Source of the DNA: Patescibacteria group bacterium
GTDB lineage: Bacteria > Patescibacteriota > Minisyncoccia > Phycocordibacterales > UBA12079
Reading direction: 5' to 3'
Length of the DNA: 7,652 bases
NCBI GenBank assembly: GCA_018821685.1
Contig: JAHJLO010000034.1
Coordinates: 1 to 7,652 of the forward strand
Shown here: piece after piece, positions 1 through 4,888 of the stretch
Position numbering within the stretch: position 1 is the first letter of the stretch
Layout: the number at the start of each line of letters is the position of its first letter
The notes under the pieces: model-generated
Database searches by the model: none
Told to the model about the DNA's origin: nothing
What the model saw: only the letters and a program-made list of their open reading frames with translations
Translations under genes and position numbers: made by a program

Positions 1-405
1 ATCTGCCGCCATCAAAACAGGATAATTAAAAGTTCCAACATTCACTTCTTTATTTTTCGCTTCTGCATCTTTAAAAGCATGCGCCCTCATTAAATAAGGC
101 ATGGTTACTAAACAAGAAAAAATCCAGCTTAATTCTGTAACCTGAGGAACTGAAGATTGTTTAAACAAAACAACTTTTTTAGGATCTAAACCAATAGCTA
201 AATAATCCAAAGCTAAATTCAAACTATCTTCTCCAATAGCAAGTCCTTCTTTTTCGGATGTTAGAGCATGATAATCCGCGATGAAAATATATGAATTTTC
301 ATATTCACCCTGAAGATCAACGAATTGTTTCATCGCTCCAAAATAATTTCCAATATGGGGTCGGCCTGTTGGCTTAACTCCTGATAGTAATATTTTTTTA
401 GACAT
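1..405 (-). CDS. trpS: Tryptophanyl-tRNA synthetase, N-terminal part (truncated by window edge)
   Basis: The reading frame opens at ATG 405 and runs off the left edge, giving 135 residues with no stop. It begins with Ser-Gly-Val-Lys-Pro-Thr-Gly followed by HIGN (residues 17-20), the class I ATP-binding signature in the form used by TrpRS. Next come IADYHALT (about 42-49) and, at the window edge, YPVLMAAD (128-135), both typical of bacterial TrpRS. The family enzyme charges tRNA-Trp with tryptophan using ATP in the cytoplasm. KMSKS and the anticodon-binding helices lie outside the window. The gene is third in a row after tyrS and a small membrane-protein gene, with only 14 nt between that gene's stop and this ATG, so cotranscription is likely. 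No Shine-Dalgarno sequence precedes the ATG (the upstream bases are A/T only except one C). Identity is confident; the downstream extent is unseen. Confidence 0.95.
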   Translation of the reverse strand, partial: MSKKILLSGVKPTGRPHIGNYFGAMKQFVDLQGEYENSYIFIADYHALTSEKEGLAIGEDSLNLALDYLAIGLDPKKVVLFKQSSVPQVTELSWIFSCLVTMPYLMRAHAFKDAEAKNKEVNVGTFNYPVLMAAD

Positions 406-419
406 ATATTTTTATTAGA

Positions 420-803
420 TTAGTATCTCTTTCCTGCTTCTAAAATAGGAAGTCCTGCCTCGGTAGGTATGTAAATCACCTGCTGTTCATTTGTTTGTAA
501 TCCATCAATCCAAAGGTATCTTAAATACTCATCATTTCCTTTTAAAGAGTCTCCAATAATTCTATTTGCCTCGGCAACCCCTTTAGCTCTTTCAATTTCT
601 GCCTCTGCTCTTAAAATAGCAGATTCTTTTAAAGCCCGAGCCTCTTCAATAGCTATTTTCTTTTCCCATTCTTGCTGTCTTAGATTTGCCTGTCCTGCTA
701 AATCTTGTTTGTAAATTCTATATTTCGGAATCCCCCAAAGAGACCCTCCTATAATAACCAAAACTAAAATGATTATTCCTACTATAAATTTTGTTTCTTT
801 CAT
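420..803 (-). CDS. Short membrane-anchored coiled-coil protein resembling the C-terminal part of SPFH/HflC-type proteins
   Basis: This is a 127-residue protein. Residues 6-24 are a strongly hydrophobic segment, so it is probably an N-terminal membrane anchor with a short Lys-containing start. Residues about 40-82 are a charged, Ala/Glu/Arg-rich helix (AEAEIERAKGVAEAN at 66-80) like the coiled coil that follows the SPFH domain in prohibitin/HflC-type proteins. The C-terminal part (YLRYLWIDGL at 93-102, then VIYIPTEAGLPILEAGK at 109-125) matches my memory of short proteins often annotated 'membrane protease subunit'. The SPFH domain itself, usually about 150 residues, is absent. There is no catalytic motif, so protease activity should not be assumed; a membrane scaffold or accessory role is inferred. 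It lies 7 nt after the tyrS stop and 14 nt before trpS, so it is very likely in the same transcript. No Shine-Dalgarno sequence is visible. The family assignment is moderate and the function unknown. Confidence 0.8.
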   Translation of the reverse strand: MKETKFIVGIIILVLVIIGGSLWGIPKYRIYKQDLAGQANLRQQEWEKKIAIEEARALKESAILRAEAEIERAKGVAEANRIIGDSLKGNDEYLRYLWIDGLQTNEQQVIYIPTEAGLPILEAGKRY

Positions 804-810
804 AAATTTT

Positions 811-2007
811 TTATTTTATTATTAACTTTGCTATTTTACGTCCTAATTTGATTATTTTCTCTCCCTTCTCAATTGTATAAGTTGGGTCTTCAACACTCTC
901 TCCGTCCAATTTTACGGCTTTTTCGGTCACTTTTCGCCTTGCCTCTCCGTTTGAAGTCACAAAACCAATTTGATTCAAAACAGTAAGAATTCCCTCGCCT
1001 TCTTTCACCTCAAACTCTTCGATATTCTCTGGAATTTCATTTTTCTGAAATTGAGTTTTAAAATTTTCTTCGGCTTCTTTTGCTTTTTCTTCTCCGTGAT
1101 AAATTTTTGTAATTTCAAAAGCTAACTTCATTTTAGCGTCTCTAGGATTTTCTAATCCCATCATTTCCTCAATATAATCAAGAGAAATTTGAGTACAACC
1201 AAGAGCGAGTGGTCGAATCATTCCGTCTGGTTGTGACATTATCGCTCCATATAAATCATTCGAATTCAAATCCAAGAAAACACCAGTTCCATTTGATTTT
1301 GACATCAACATTCCCGTTTTTTCATCTTGAATCAAATTAGCAGAAACAACAAATTTTTCTTTATTTTTTAATTTTCTCAAAAGTGTCCGCCCTGCCAAAG
1401 CATTAAAAATCTGATCGGTTCCGCAAAGCTCAACATCAACATCCATAGCAACAGAATCGTAGCCTTGCATAAGTGGGTACATAAATTCATGAACGTGAAT
1501 TGGTTTGTTTTCTTTCATTCTTTTATCAAACATATCTCTTTCAAGCATTTGTTGAACAGTAAAATTACTTGCCAACTCAAGTACCTCAGCAAAATTTAAT
1601 TTTCCAAGCCATTCCGAATTATATTTAACCAAAACTGGATTTTCTTTATCTTCAAAAGATAGGATATTTTTAGTTTGTTCTAACCAACCTTTAAAATTAT
1701 TCTCAACATCTTCTCTGGTTTGTCGAACACGAGCAGCTCCTTTATCGGTAGGGTCACCAATCATTCCAGTAAAATCACCAATTAAGAAAATAACCTCATG
1801 TCCAAGTTTTCTAAAATTCTCAAGTAACATCAGATTTTGAGCATGTCCAAGATGAAGAGCTTTGGCTGTTGGATCAGCTCCAATATAAAATCGTAGCTTA
1901 TCACCACTCATCAATCTCTCTTTTAATTCTTTTTTTGTAGGCAAAATATCAGCGATTATTCCTCTCTCTAAAATTTCATTTATTTTATTTTCGTCTATAG
2001 TTATCAT
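811..2007 (-). CDS. tyrS: Tyrosyl-tRNA synthetase, type 2 (TyrZ-like)
   Basis: At 398 residues this is close to the usual length of bacterial TyrRS. It charges tRNA-Tyr with tyrosine. The class I ATP site is HLGH (52-55). The tyrosine-pocket region reads YPLMQGYDS (177-185), followed by CGTDQ (195-199), where GGTDQ is more usual. The second ATP signature is MSKS (235-238), preceded by Leu, so it is LMSKS rather than KMSKS. QGYDSVA and the GTDQ context fit the shorter type-2 subgroup. Residues about 343-396 form a C-terminal S4 RNA-binding domain (GEARRKV, then VKLDGE). The start at ATG 2007 has no Shine-Dalgarno sequence but lies 7 nt after a TATAAT box, so the mRNA is predicted to be leaderless. 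There is no room for a T-box or other leader. It heads the run tyrS, small membrane protein, trpS, which pairs two related class Ic synthetases. Confidence 0.97.
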   Translation of the reverse strand: MITIDENKINEILERGIIADILPTKKELKERLMSGDKLRFYIGADPTAKALHLGHAQNLMLLENFRKLGHEVIFLIGDFTGMIGDPTDKGAARVRQTREDVENNFKGWLEQTKNILSFEDKENPVLVKYNSEWLGKLNFAEVLELASNFTVQQMLERDMFDKRMKENKPIHVHEFMYPLMQGYDSVAMDVDVELCGTDQIFNALAGRTLLRKLKNKEKFVVSANLIQDEKTGMLMSKSNGTGVFLDLNSNDLYGAIMSQPDGMIRPLALGCTQISLDYIEEMMGLENPRDAKMKLAFEITKIYHGEEKAKEAEENFKTQFQKNEIPENIEEFEVKEGEGILTVLNQIGFVTSNGEARRKVTEKAVKLDGESVEDPTYTIEKGEKIIKLGRKIAKLIIK

Positions 2008-2014
2008 AAAAATG

Positions 2015-2043
2015 ATTATATCATAAATTTAATACAAAACACG
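2015..2043 (-). promoter_or_regulatory. Extended -10 promoter of tyrS (predicted leaderless start)
   Basis: On the minus strand the perfect TATAAT (2020-2015) is preceded by TG and one base, an extended -10. The -35 region is weak (CGTGTT at 2043-2038, 17-nt spacer). Counting seven bases past the -10 puts transcription start at about 2008-2007, at the A of the tyrS ATG. This is sequence inference only. Confidence 0.6.
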
Positions 2044-2052
2044 GCAAAATGG

Positions 2053-2081
2053 TTGATTAAAAACGTTGTTTGTGATTAAAT
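2053..2081 (+). promoter_or_regulatory. Promoter of the 81-aa gene
   Basis: TTGATT (2053-2058), a 17-nt spacer and TTAAAT (2076-2081), with TG one base before the -10, form a reasonable sigma-70-type promoter. The predicted start is near 2088, giving a leader of about 54 nt with a Shine-Dalgarno-like GAGG at 2131-2134. It diverges from the tyrS promoter, with the two -35 regions about 10 bp apart. Confidence 0.5.
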
Positions 2082-2141
2082 ACTTAAAGAATTTAGAGAT
2101 AGTTCCACAAGAGAAACCACAACTTTTGATGAGGAAAAATA

Positions 2142-2387
2142 ATGGACAAAGAAGAATTAAAAAAAATAATTATAAACCTTACCGGAATAAGTGATAATCT
2201 CCTTACAAAAAAGATACTGGATACTCTTAAACCAGTAATCGAAACAGAGGGAACAGCCATATTTGCAAAATCACTAGACGCCTGCTACAAAAAACTTTTA
2301 AAGTTATGTGAGGTAAACACAACAAATACGATCTTTTGCCTACGCATAGCAGATGCCATTAGAAGAGAGGCAAAAAGAAGAAAGTGA
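2142..2387 (+). CDS. Hypothetical 81-aa, probably all-helical protein
   Basis: I do not recognise this protein. It has 81 residues, is rich in Lys, Leu and Ile, and has no signal peptide or membrane segment. It starts with a charged helix (MDKEELKKIIINL), has three spread Cys residues (48, 57, 66) that do not form a metal-binding pattern, and ends in a basic tail (RREAKRRK) that could touch nucleic acid; this last point is only a guess. That it is a real gene is supported by a promoter about 60-90 bp upstream, GAGG seven bases before ATG, and an intrinsic terminator starting 23 bp after the stop. It is monocistronic, divergent from tyrS and convergent with plsC. It ends in TGA, the only gene in the window to do so apart from the in-frame UGA at 5818-5820, so UGA seems to act as a stop here. 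Confidence 0.65.
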   Translation: MDKEELKKIIINLTGISDNLLTKKILDTLKPVIETEGTAIFAKSLDACYKKLLKLCEVNTTNTIFCLRIADAIRREAKRRK

Positions 2388-2409
2388 AGGAACCGAAGAA
2401 TCAAGTGCC

Positions 2410-2443
2410 AAAACCACACCTGTTACAAGGATGTGGTTTTTTT
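2410..2443 (+). terminator. Intrinsic terminator after the 81-aa gene
   Basis: A 9-bp stem (AAAACCACA 2410-2418 with TGTGGTTTT 2432-2440), extended by CC/GG with a bulged A, is followed by a run of seven T (2437-2443). An A-tract on the left arm could allow weak minus-strand use, for transcripts coming from plsC. Confidence 0.8.
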
Positions 2444-2503
2444 AATATATTTTTTAAATTACTTCATCACGAACCATTAATATTTATAGTTTTCGTATTA
2501 ACG

Positions 2504-2536
2504 ATCACTTCGAATTTTTAAAAAATTCAAAGTGAT
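2504..2536. repeat. 33-bp near-perfect palindrome between convergent genes
   Basis: ATCACTT (2504-2510) mirrors AAGTGAT (2530-2536), and GAATTTTT (2512-2519) mirrors AAAAATTC (2521-2528), with one mismatch and a centre at 2520. It lies 27 bp beyond the plsC stop on the minus strand. It could be a hairpin at the plsC mRNA end or a protein-binding site. No T-run follows on either strand, so it is not a classical terminator. Confidence 0.6.
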
Positions 2537-2563
2537 AAAATAAGGTAATTCCGAGTTTATTAA

Positions 2564-3271
2564 TTAAAGATTTCTTATTGAATCCATAACAACCTCCCTC
2601 GTTCTTTTAAACTCTTCAATGCTAATATCTTTCCCCTCCTCACTATTTTCTGAAATAGCAGAGCCAAACAAATCTTTTGGATAAATAGGTTCCCCAAAAA
2701 TTACTTCAATTTTTGTTCTACCTAATTTATCTTTTTGAACCAATGGTTTATAAAGCCCATTTATTCTTACAGGAACTATGGGAGAATTTGTTTTATAGGA
2801 CAAAAAACTAGTTCCCGGTTTCCCCTCTCCTATATTTCCGTCTCTTGTTTTACGACCTTCTGGGAAAATACAAACACTTCTTCCATCATTTAAGATTTTA
2901 ATATGATGTTTTAAAGATAAATCGTAATTTTTCAAACCAGTATAAACAGTATAGGCTCCCCAAGCATTAAAAAAACGACCGCCGTAAATATGCTGTCGCC
3001 AACCACTATTATCATAAAATTTTTTCTCTCTTGAAACATAAAACATCGGCATCATATGTGACAAAAAAGGAAGTGATGCTGGAATCATTATGGGGTCTAA
3101 TTCACTAGAATGATTAACAGCAAAAATAACCCCGTTTTTATTATGTTTTAATCTTTTTAAATTTTTTAAACCTTGAACTGAATAAGAATGAACCAACTTA
3201 AAATAAATTCTAGTCGGAATCCAAATAATCGTTTGTAGTATAAGCGGTGGTAAAAAATATAATCTTTTCAT
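2564..3271 (-). CDS. plsC: 1-acyl-sn-glycerol-3-phosphate acyltransferase-like protein (PlsC/LPLAT family)
   Basis: The 235-residue length is normal for PlsC. The acyltransferase motif I is NHSSELDP (53-60), with the catalytic His54 and Asp59 in H-x4-D spacing. Motif III is FPEGRKTRDG (136-145) and motif IV is IVPVRING (165-172). Between them, GAYTVYTG (105-112) occupies the place of motif II but lacks the usual Arg. The N-terminus (about 4-28) is hydrophobic with a Pro-rich start and probably associates with the membrane. By family knowledge it transfers an acyl chain to a lysophospholipid such as lysophosphatidate on the inner membrane face; the acceptor cannot be told from sequence. The gene follows dnaJ on the same strand after a 160-bp gap that holds a palindromic element and a likely promoter. 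No Shine-Dalgarno sequence precedes ATG 3271. The family is sure; the exact substrate is not. Confidence 0.9.
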   Translation of the reverse strand: MKRLYFLPPLILQTIIWIPTRIYFKLVHSYSVQGLKNLKRLKHNKNGVIFAVNHSSELDPIMIPASLPFLSHMMPMFYVSREKKFYDNSGWRQHIYGGRFFNAWGAYTVYTGLKNYDLSLKHHIKILNDGRSVCIFPEGRKTRDGNIGEGKPGTSFLSYKTNSPIVPVRINGLYKPLVQKDKLGRTKIEVIFGEPIYPKDLFGSAISENSEEGKDISIEEFKRTREVVMDSIRNL

Positions 3272-3289
3272 TTTTGTTTTCTTACGAAA

Positions 3290-3319
3290 CTAATATCCGT
3301 TTTCATTAAATAATCTCAA
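3290..3319 (-). promoter_or_regulatory. Candidate plsC promoter overlapping the palindromic element
   Basis: On the minus strand TTGAGA (3319-3314), an 18-nt spacer and TATTAG (3295-3290) give a moderate sigma-70 match. The predicted start is near 3283, leaving about 11 nt of A-rich leader without a Shine-Dalgarno sequence. The -35 lies inside the left arm of the 3306-3435 palindrome, so that element may have brought in part of the promoter. Confidence 0.4.
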
Positions 3320-3435
3320 ATTTGAGTGCAATCCAAGAAGACTAGGAGCAAAAATACGAGATGTACGTACTGGTACTTCGAATGTTTTTGCGACGAAGTC
3401 GACGACGGAGTGTGCCAAATTTGAGGTTATTTTAA
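3306..3435. repeat. Long imperfect palindromic element between dnaJ and plsC (MITE-like or structured RNA)
   Basis: The outer arms 3306-3324 and 3416-3435 are inverted repeats with one gap and one mismatch (shared core CTCAAATTTG). Inward, short matching blocks continue in the same order: TCC, GACT and GCAAAAA, the last at 3348-3354 facing TTTTTGC 3385-3391. The tip is GTAC 3364-3367 facing GTAC 3373-3376. The same 10-mer CAAATTTGAG occurs directly at 3317-3326 and 3416-3425, bounding an 89-bp core that is visibly richer in G+C than its surroundings. The right arm contains the dnaJ stop codon. The pattern suggests an inserted short element with target duplication, or a long hairpin in the dnaJ-plsC transcript. 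No transposase is present. Confidence 0.65.
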
Positions 3436-4499
3436 ACTCCTTCTTTTCGCAATTCACTGACTAGTTTTCGTGTCTTTCTATTCAACTTATTCGGTAATTG
3501 TATGTTTAATTTTACCATAATATCTCCTCTTTTTGTTCCGTCAATGGGGACACCTTTTCCCCTTACTCTTAAAATTTCTCCAAAGGTCACGCCGACAGGA
3601 ATTTTTAATTTTAATTTTCCATCCAATGTGTCTATATTATATTCAGCACCTAGCAAGGCGTCAGATAATTTAATATTTAAATCTGTTATTAAATTATAAC
3701 CCTCCTTTCTAAAGTTTTTATCTTTAGCAACATGAACTTTTATATACAAATCACCAGAAACGCCTCCTGAAATAGCTTCACCGGCACCGGTCAAGCGAAT
3801 CATTTCTCCGTTATTTATTCCAGCGGGAATATTCAAAGAAATTTCAGTTTGTTTTTTACTGATACCCTGACCCGAACAATTTTTACATTTATCCTTAGGA
3901 ACCCTTCCTTTTCCTTGGCAAGTATCACAGGTTTTTACCGTAGAGAATGTTCCTAGAACGGATCTTTTTGTCTCATGAACTTGACCGTTTCCATTACAGG
4001 AAGAACAGGTAACCATTTCACTACCAGCTTTTGCTCCGCTACCATTACAAATATCACAAACAGAATTCTTTGTTAAAGAAACCTTTCTATTCACTCCAAA
4101 CACGGCATCTTTAAAAGAAAGTTCTATATCGATAGAAATATCATTTCCTCTTTTTGCTCTAGCCCGACCTCCCCCAAACATACCTCCAAATAAATCACCT
4201 AAATCAAATTCGACATTTCCTCCTTGCTGAGCAAACCCAGAAAAATCAAAACCTCCGAAACCTTGTCCGGCACCAGCACCGGGGTCACCACCAAAAACCC
4301 TACCATAGGTATCATACTCGGCTTTCTTCTTTTCATCGGATAAAATAGAATAGGCCTCACTAGCTTTTTTAAACATAGCTTCATCACCTCCTTTTTTATC
4401 GGGATGATATTTATGAGCTAACTTATGAAAAGCCTTTTTAATATCGGTTTTTGAAGCACTTTTATCAACTCCTAATATCTCATAATAGTTTTCTGACAT
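3432..4499 (-). CDS. dnaJ: Chaperone DnaJ (class A Hsp40)
   Basis: The 355 residues are slightly fewer than usual for the family (about 370-380). The J domain (1-66) contains HPD at 32-34, needed to stimulate DnaK ATPase. A Gly/Phe-rich linker spans about 69-115. The zinc-binding domain holds all four CxxCxGxG repeats, starting at Cys148, Cys165, Cys191 and Cys205. The C-terminal substrate-binding domains follow (about 217-335), with GDLYIKVHV and GDIMVKLNI as the two parallel signatures. It delivers unfolded clients to DnaK in the cytoplasm. The start at ATG 4499 has no Shine-Dalgarno sequence and lies 6 nt after a TAAAAT box, so a leaderless mRNA is predicted. A perfect 12-bp inverted repeat overlaps the promoter. 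The gene is separated from dnaK by about 1.6 kb that includes an oppositely oriented acetyltransferase gene, unlike the common dnaK-dnaJ pair. Confidence 0.98.
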   Translation of the reverse strand: MSENYYEILGVDKSASKTDIKKAFHKLAHKYHPDKKGGDEAMFKKASEAYSILSDEKKKAEYDTYGRVFGGDPGAGAGQGFGGFDFSGFAQQGGNVEFDLGDLFGGMFGGGRARAKRGNDISIDIELSFKDAVFGVNRKVSLTKNSVCDICNGSGAKAGSEMVTCSSCNGNGQVHETKRSVLGTFSTVKTCDTCQGKGRVPKDKCKNCSGQGISKKQTEISLNIPAGINNGEMIRLTGAGEAISGGVSGDLYIKVHVAKDKNFRKEGYNLITDLNIKLSDALLGAEYNIDTLDGKLKLKIPVGVTFGEILRVRGKGVPIDGTKRGDIMVKLNIQLPNKLNRKTRKLVSELRKEGV

Positions 4500-4505
4500 G
4501 AGAGT

Positions 4506-4534
4506 ATTTTACATCAAAATGAAGATAAAATAAA
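4506..4534 (-). promoter_or_regulatory. Candidate dnaJ promoter (predicted leaderless)
   Basis: On the minus strand TAAAAT (4511-4506) lies 6 nt before ATG 4499, with a weak TTTATT (4534-4529) 17 nt upstream. The expected transcription start coincides with the first base of the ATG. The -35 and spacer overlap the 4521-4550 inverted repeat, so a protein bound there would block or alter transcription. Confidence 0.5.
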
Positions 4535-4550
4535 GATGTATTTTATCTTC
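4521..4550. promoter_or_regulatory. Perfect 12-6-12 inverted repeat, candidate dnaJ operator
   Basis: GAAGATAAAATA (4521-4532), a 6-base spacer and TATTTTATCTTC (4539-4550) are perfectly complementary. The repeat starts 10 bp upstream of the dnaJ -10 box and covers its -35. It is not CIRCE (TTAGCACTC-N9-GAGTGCTAA) and no T-run follows on either strand, so it is more likely a dimeric repressor site than a terminator. An RNA hairpin is possible if transcription starts further upstream. Confidence 0.55.
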
Positions 4551-4586
4551 CCATAAAAAAACGCTGTTACATTTTTTAAGGGAGAC

Positions 4587-4616
4587 TTGACGAATAAGAT
4601 ATATTTATGTTACAAA
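4587..4616 (+). promoter_or_regulatory. Promoter of the 44-codon ORF / structured RNA unit
   Basis: TTGACG (4587-4592) is followed after 18 nt by TACAAA (4611-4616), with TG one base before it (extended -10). The predicted start is at about 4622-4623, exactly at an ATG. It is the best -35 match among the promoters I found in the window. Confidence 0.5.
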
Positions 4617-4622
4617 CAAAGT

Positions 4623-4757
4623 ATGTATAGAAATTATACAAAGCTAAATATAAACAAAGAAGCCGATCAATCCGGGGCCTCTTTTGTCATTCCAAATACT
4701 TTATTTGTGTTTAGCTGTGGTAGTTTTAAACTCCCTCAATTTATCTTAAAGAATTAA
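4623..4757 (+). CDS. Possible 44-aa leaderless small protein (may instead be noncoding RNA)
   Basis: An uninterrupted ATG-to-TAA frame of 44 sense codons starts at the predicted transcription start of the upstream promoter. A strong terminator follows 21 bp after its stop, making a unit of about 190 nt. The product would begin MYRNYTKLNINKEADQSG and contain a hydrophobic middle (about residues 20-32, FVIPNTLFVF) with a single Cys35; I recognise no family. There is no Shine-Dalgarno sequence, but the leaderless layout matches tyrS and dnaJ. Against a coding role, the same bases form a long RNA helix (4642-4716), and an ORF of this length can occur by chance. It could be a leader peptide for the downstream acetyltransferase gene, an orphan small protein, or no protein at all. 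Confidence 0.3.
   Translation: MYRNYTKLNINKEADQSGASFVIPNTLFVFSCGSFKLPQFILKN
4642..4716 (+). ncRNA. Candidate structured RNA with a 17-bp helix
   Basis: AGCTAAATATAAACAAA (4642-4658) pairs with TTTATTTGTGTTTAGCT (4700-4716): 16 of 17 positions pair, with one C-A mismatch. Two of the pairs are G-U and form only in plus-strand RNA; on the minus strand they become A-C mismatches. This points to the plus strand as the transcribed one. An inner helix, GAAGCC (4659-4664) with GGCCTC (4676-4681), stacks directly on its 5' side with one mismatch. A 6-bp hairpin TGTATA/TATACA (4624-4629/4635-4640) precedes it. With the promoter at 4587-4616 and the terminator at 4779-4815 this could be a small RNA or a riboswitch/attenuator leader. 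I matched it to no known family (no SRP, 6S or tmRNA signature). Confidence 0.4.
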
Positions 4758-4778
4758 AATCTAAAAAATTCTATTAGA

Positions 4779-4815
4779 AAAACCTCGGCTGAACATAAAA
4801 CAGCCGAGGTTTTTT
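4779..4815 (+). terminator. Strong intrinsic terminator upstream of the GNAT gene
   Basis: A 13-bp perfect stem (AAAACCTCGGCTG 4779-4791 with CAGCCGAGGTTTT 4801-4813), a 9-nt loop and six T (4810-4815) form a strong plus-strand terminator. Read on the minus strand the stem is followed by five T, so it may work both ways. It ends 73 bp before the GNAT start codon. Confidence 0.9.
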
Positions 4816-4856
4816 GTTTGGCAAACAAATCATTTACTAAAGCCTTGCTTTAGTAA
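4813..4856 (+). promoter_or_regulatory. Two leader hairpins between terminator and GNAT ribosome site
   Basis: TTTGTTT (4813-4819) pairs with AAACAAA (4823-4829) across GGC. Then TTACTAAAGC (4834-4843) pairs with GCTTTAGTAA (4847-4856) across CTT, a perfect 10-bp stem. The first shares bases with the terminator T-run, so the two folds could compete. I see no convincing separate promoter between here and the GNAT gene. Confidence 0.4.
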
Positions 4857-4888
4857 GAGTTCTTTCAAAATTAAATAAGGAGTTCAAA

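Noticed and set aside
2008..2141. T-box riboswitch ahead of tyrS
   Set aside because: The predicted tyrS transcript begins at the start codon and no T-box core sequence or leader terminator is present.
3502..3699. Plus-strand 65-codon open frame inside dnaJ
   Set aside because: It is antisense to the conserved C-terminal domain of dnaJ, with no ribosome site or family signal; a shadow of the real gene.
4199..4387. Second minus-strand frame inside dnaJ
   Set aside because: It overlaps the J domain and Gly/Phe linker in another frame and has no gene-like composition.
4521..4550. CIRCE/HrcA site at dnaJ
   Set aside because: The arms do not resemble TTAGCACTC/GAGTGCTAA and the spacer is 6 rather than 9.
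4616..4815. SRP RNA, 6S RNA or tmRNA in the structured unit
   Set aside because: There is no SRP apical GGAAG-type loop signature, no CCA-ending tRNA-like domain, and no 6S-like closing stem and central bubble that I could draw.
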